5,386 nucleotides of DNA from Pseudomonadota bacterium (lineage in GTDB: Bacteria; Desulfobacterota; Syntrophia; Syntrophales; JADFWA01), in the NCBI GenBank assembly GCA_030596145.1, contig JAUVKS010000144.1:1-5386 (forward strand). Direction: 5' to 3'. The notes under the pieces are model-generated. The model was not told where the DNA came from, did no database searches, and saw nothing but the letters and a program-made list of their open reading frames with translations. The translations under genes and the position numbers were made by a program. Within the stretch, counting starts at the first letter, position 1. Every line of letters begins with the position of its first letter. Positions 3,996-5,386 of this stretch are shown piece by piece.

Positions 3996-5386
3996 ATGGC
4001 AGATGATACTCGTATTGTAAAGACTCATTGTGCACGAATGGACCATGGTGGTTGCGCTCTTTTAGTAGAGGCAAAAGATAACAAAATCGTGAGTGTAAAA
4101 GGTGATCCCGAAGGTTTCCTGAATAAGGGATATATATGTGCCAAGGGTATTGCATCACCTGATCGCCTTACCCATCCCGATCGTCTTAACTATCCTCTGA
4201 AAAGAGTTGGAAAACGAGGCGAAGGAAAATGGGAAAGGGTTTCATGGGAAGAGGCGCTTAATTACACGGCTGAAAACTTAAATAAAATAAAGGGGGAATA
4301 CGGAGCAAAGGGTGTTGCCTTTGGCCTTGGCATGCCCAAGGGACTGGAGCACTTTGTTTTGATTCGACTGGCCAACCTTTTTGGTTCCCCCAACGTGATT
4401 GCTTCTCAGGATGTATGCCATGCCCCTCGTGAAATAACAGGTATCCACACATGCGGCTTTTATCCCGTGGCGGACTTTCATCATCAGAGTAAGCTTGCTA
4501 TTTTATGGGGAAGTAATATCACTTCCACCAACGAGGAGGGAGAAATTTGCAGCATGCTCCTCGAACAAATAAAAAACGGAACGGAACTTATAGTCGTTGA
4601 TCCGAGAAGGATTGATCTGGTTAAGAAATCAAAAAAATGGCTCCAGTTAAGACCTGGAACGGATAACGCGCTTGCCCTCGGGTTTTTAAACGTCATCATC
4701 GAAGAATCACTTTACGACAAGGACTTTGTTGAAAAATGGACCTATGGCTTCGAAGATCTGGCAGAACATGTCAAACAATACACTCCTGAGAAAGTGTCAG
4801 AGATAACCTGGGTTCCTGCCGACCTCATCCGGGAAACGGCAAGACTCTATGCCGAATCAAAGCCGGCCGTTATCCAGTGGGGAAATCCCATTGAGCATAA
4901 TATACATGCCTTTGACTCAATAAGGGCGATCATATGCTTGATGGCAATAACCGGTAATCTCAATATTGCAGGCGGCAACGTGGCGGCACATGACCCGAAG
5001 ATCATGGGGTTGGGTCCATTTGTCCGTGCCGACCTTATCCCGGACAAGAGAAAGGAGATGATAAGCGCTCATCATAGGGTTATACCCAGATTGATGACCA
5101 TCGCGCCATCTTTCTTTAAAAAGGCTATTCTTGAAGGCGTGCCTTACCCGGTCAAGGGATTCTACGCCATGTGTTCAAATGCCATGCTGTCCTATGCCGA
5201 CAGCCGCCAGACATATGAGGCATTCATGAACCTCGATTTTATAGCGATTGCCGATCTGTTCATGACACCCACAGCCGCCATGGCAGATATTGTCTTCCCT
5301 GTTGCAAGCCAGTATGAAATTAACGATATCGGCCATTACGGCATCGGCCATGGCCTTATTTTTGCGCGGCCCAAGGTAGTTGATCC
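3996..5386 (+). CDS. Molybdopterin-dependent oxidoreductase, DMSO reductase family (3' end beyond window)
   Basis: The reading frame has no stop from ATG 3996 to the window end (463 residues plus two bases). Family members are usually about 650-750 residues, so the C-terminal pterin-dinucleotide-binding domain is missing because of the window edge. The N-terminal Fe-S domain has C12-x3-D16-x3-C20-x27-C48, with Asp where a second Cys is expected. K50 after C48 matches the lysine that typically sits between cluster and pterin. The HPDRLNYPLKR segment (60-70) is typical of the family. C141 in DVCHAPRE is the likely molybdenum or tungsten ligand. ILWGSN (169-174), VVDPR (200-204), TGNLNIAGG (319-327) and ADIVFP (430-435) are further family motifs. 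There is no Tat signal, so the enzyme is predicted cytoplasmic. Substrate cannot be told; a formate dehydrogenase-like or acetylene hydratase-like relative is possible. It has its own promoter and a strong ribosome binding site. Confidence 0.92.
   Translation, partial: MADDTRIVKTHCARMDHGGCALLVEAKDNKIVSVKGDPEGFLNKGYICAKGIASPDRLTHPDRLNYPLKRVGKRGEGKWERVSWEEALNYTAENLNKIKGEYGAKGVAFGLGMPKGLEHFVLIRLANLFGSPNVIASQDVCHAPREITGIHTCGFYPVADFHHQSKLAILWGSNITSTNEEGEICSMLLEQIKNGTELIVVDPRRIDLVKKSKKWLQLRPGTDNALALGFLNVIIEESLYDKDFVEKWTYGFEDLAEHVKQYTPEKVSEITWVPADLIRETARLYAESKPAVIQWGNPIEHNIHAFDSIRAIICLMAITGNLNIAGGNVAAHDPKIMGLGPFVRADLIPDKRKEMISAHHRVIPRLMTIAPSFFKKAILEGVPYPVKGFYAMCSNAMLSYADSRQTYEAFMNLDFIAIADLFMTPTAAMADIVFPVASQYEINDIGHYGIGHGLIFARPKVVD

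Noticed and set aside
4258..5047. Several minus-strand open frames opposite the molybdoenzyme gene
   Set aside because: All are short, overlap conserved family motifs on the plus strand, and show no recognisable protein.

Overview
The window reads as moderate-GC, gene-dense bacterial chromosome with an anaerobe's gene content. It holds two [4Fe-4S] radical-SAM enzymes (MoaA and an AmrS-type protein) and the first two thirds of a cytoplasmic molybdopterin oxidoreductase. I infer a strict anaerobe of the sulfate-reducing or syntrophic Desulfobacterota type. That is a guess from gene content and protein style, and the lineage is not proven by the sequence.

Layout. Positions 1-88 are a leader that may include the tail of an upstream gene. 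moaA (89-1081, +) encodes the first enzyme of molybdenum cofactor synthesis. A 247-base gap follows, containing a large nested imperfect palindrome (about 1142-1255). Next come a class I SAM methyltransferase (1329-2099, +) and an AmmeMemoRadiSam-type radical SAM enzyme (2096-3106, +), overlapping by ATGA and probably translationally coupled. Position 3108 begins a compact element: a short four-helix-bundle (23S rRNA intervening-sequence-protein family) gene between two inverted arrays of 7-bp repeats, ending at 3489. A small DUF2007-type gene lies on the minus strand (3483-3740) and its stop codon falls in the outermost right repeat. A divergent intergenic region (about 3741-3995) carries an 8-bp-stem hairpin and a good sigma70-type promoter. 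The promoter drives the molybdopterin oxidoreductase (3996 to beyond 5386, +), which runs off the window and is cut off at residue 463.

How the genes fit together. MoaA supplies the pterin precursor for the cofactor that the oxidoreductase must bind, so both ends of the window belong to molybdenum metabolism. The methyltransferase/AmrS pair is a separate two-gene unit with no known substrate. The four-helix-bundle element looks like an insertion placed between two convergent genes.

The most unusual observations are the following. (1) The oxidoreductase iron-sulfur motif is C-x3-D-x3-C-x27-C, with Asp where the usual second Cys stands. (2) The four-helix-bundle gene is enclosed by inverted heptad arrays that contain its own start and stop codons. 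(3) That protein appears to lack about 15 residues that the family normally has. (4) A large palindrome follows moaA. No CRISPR array, tRNA, rRNA or transposase gene was seen.
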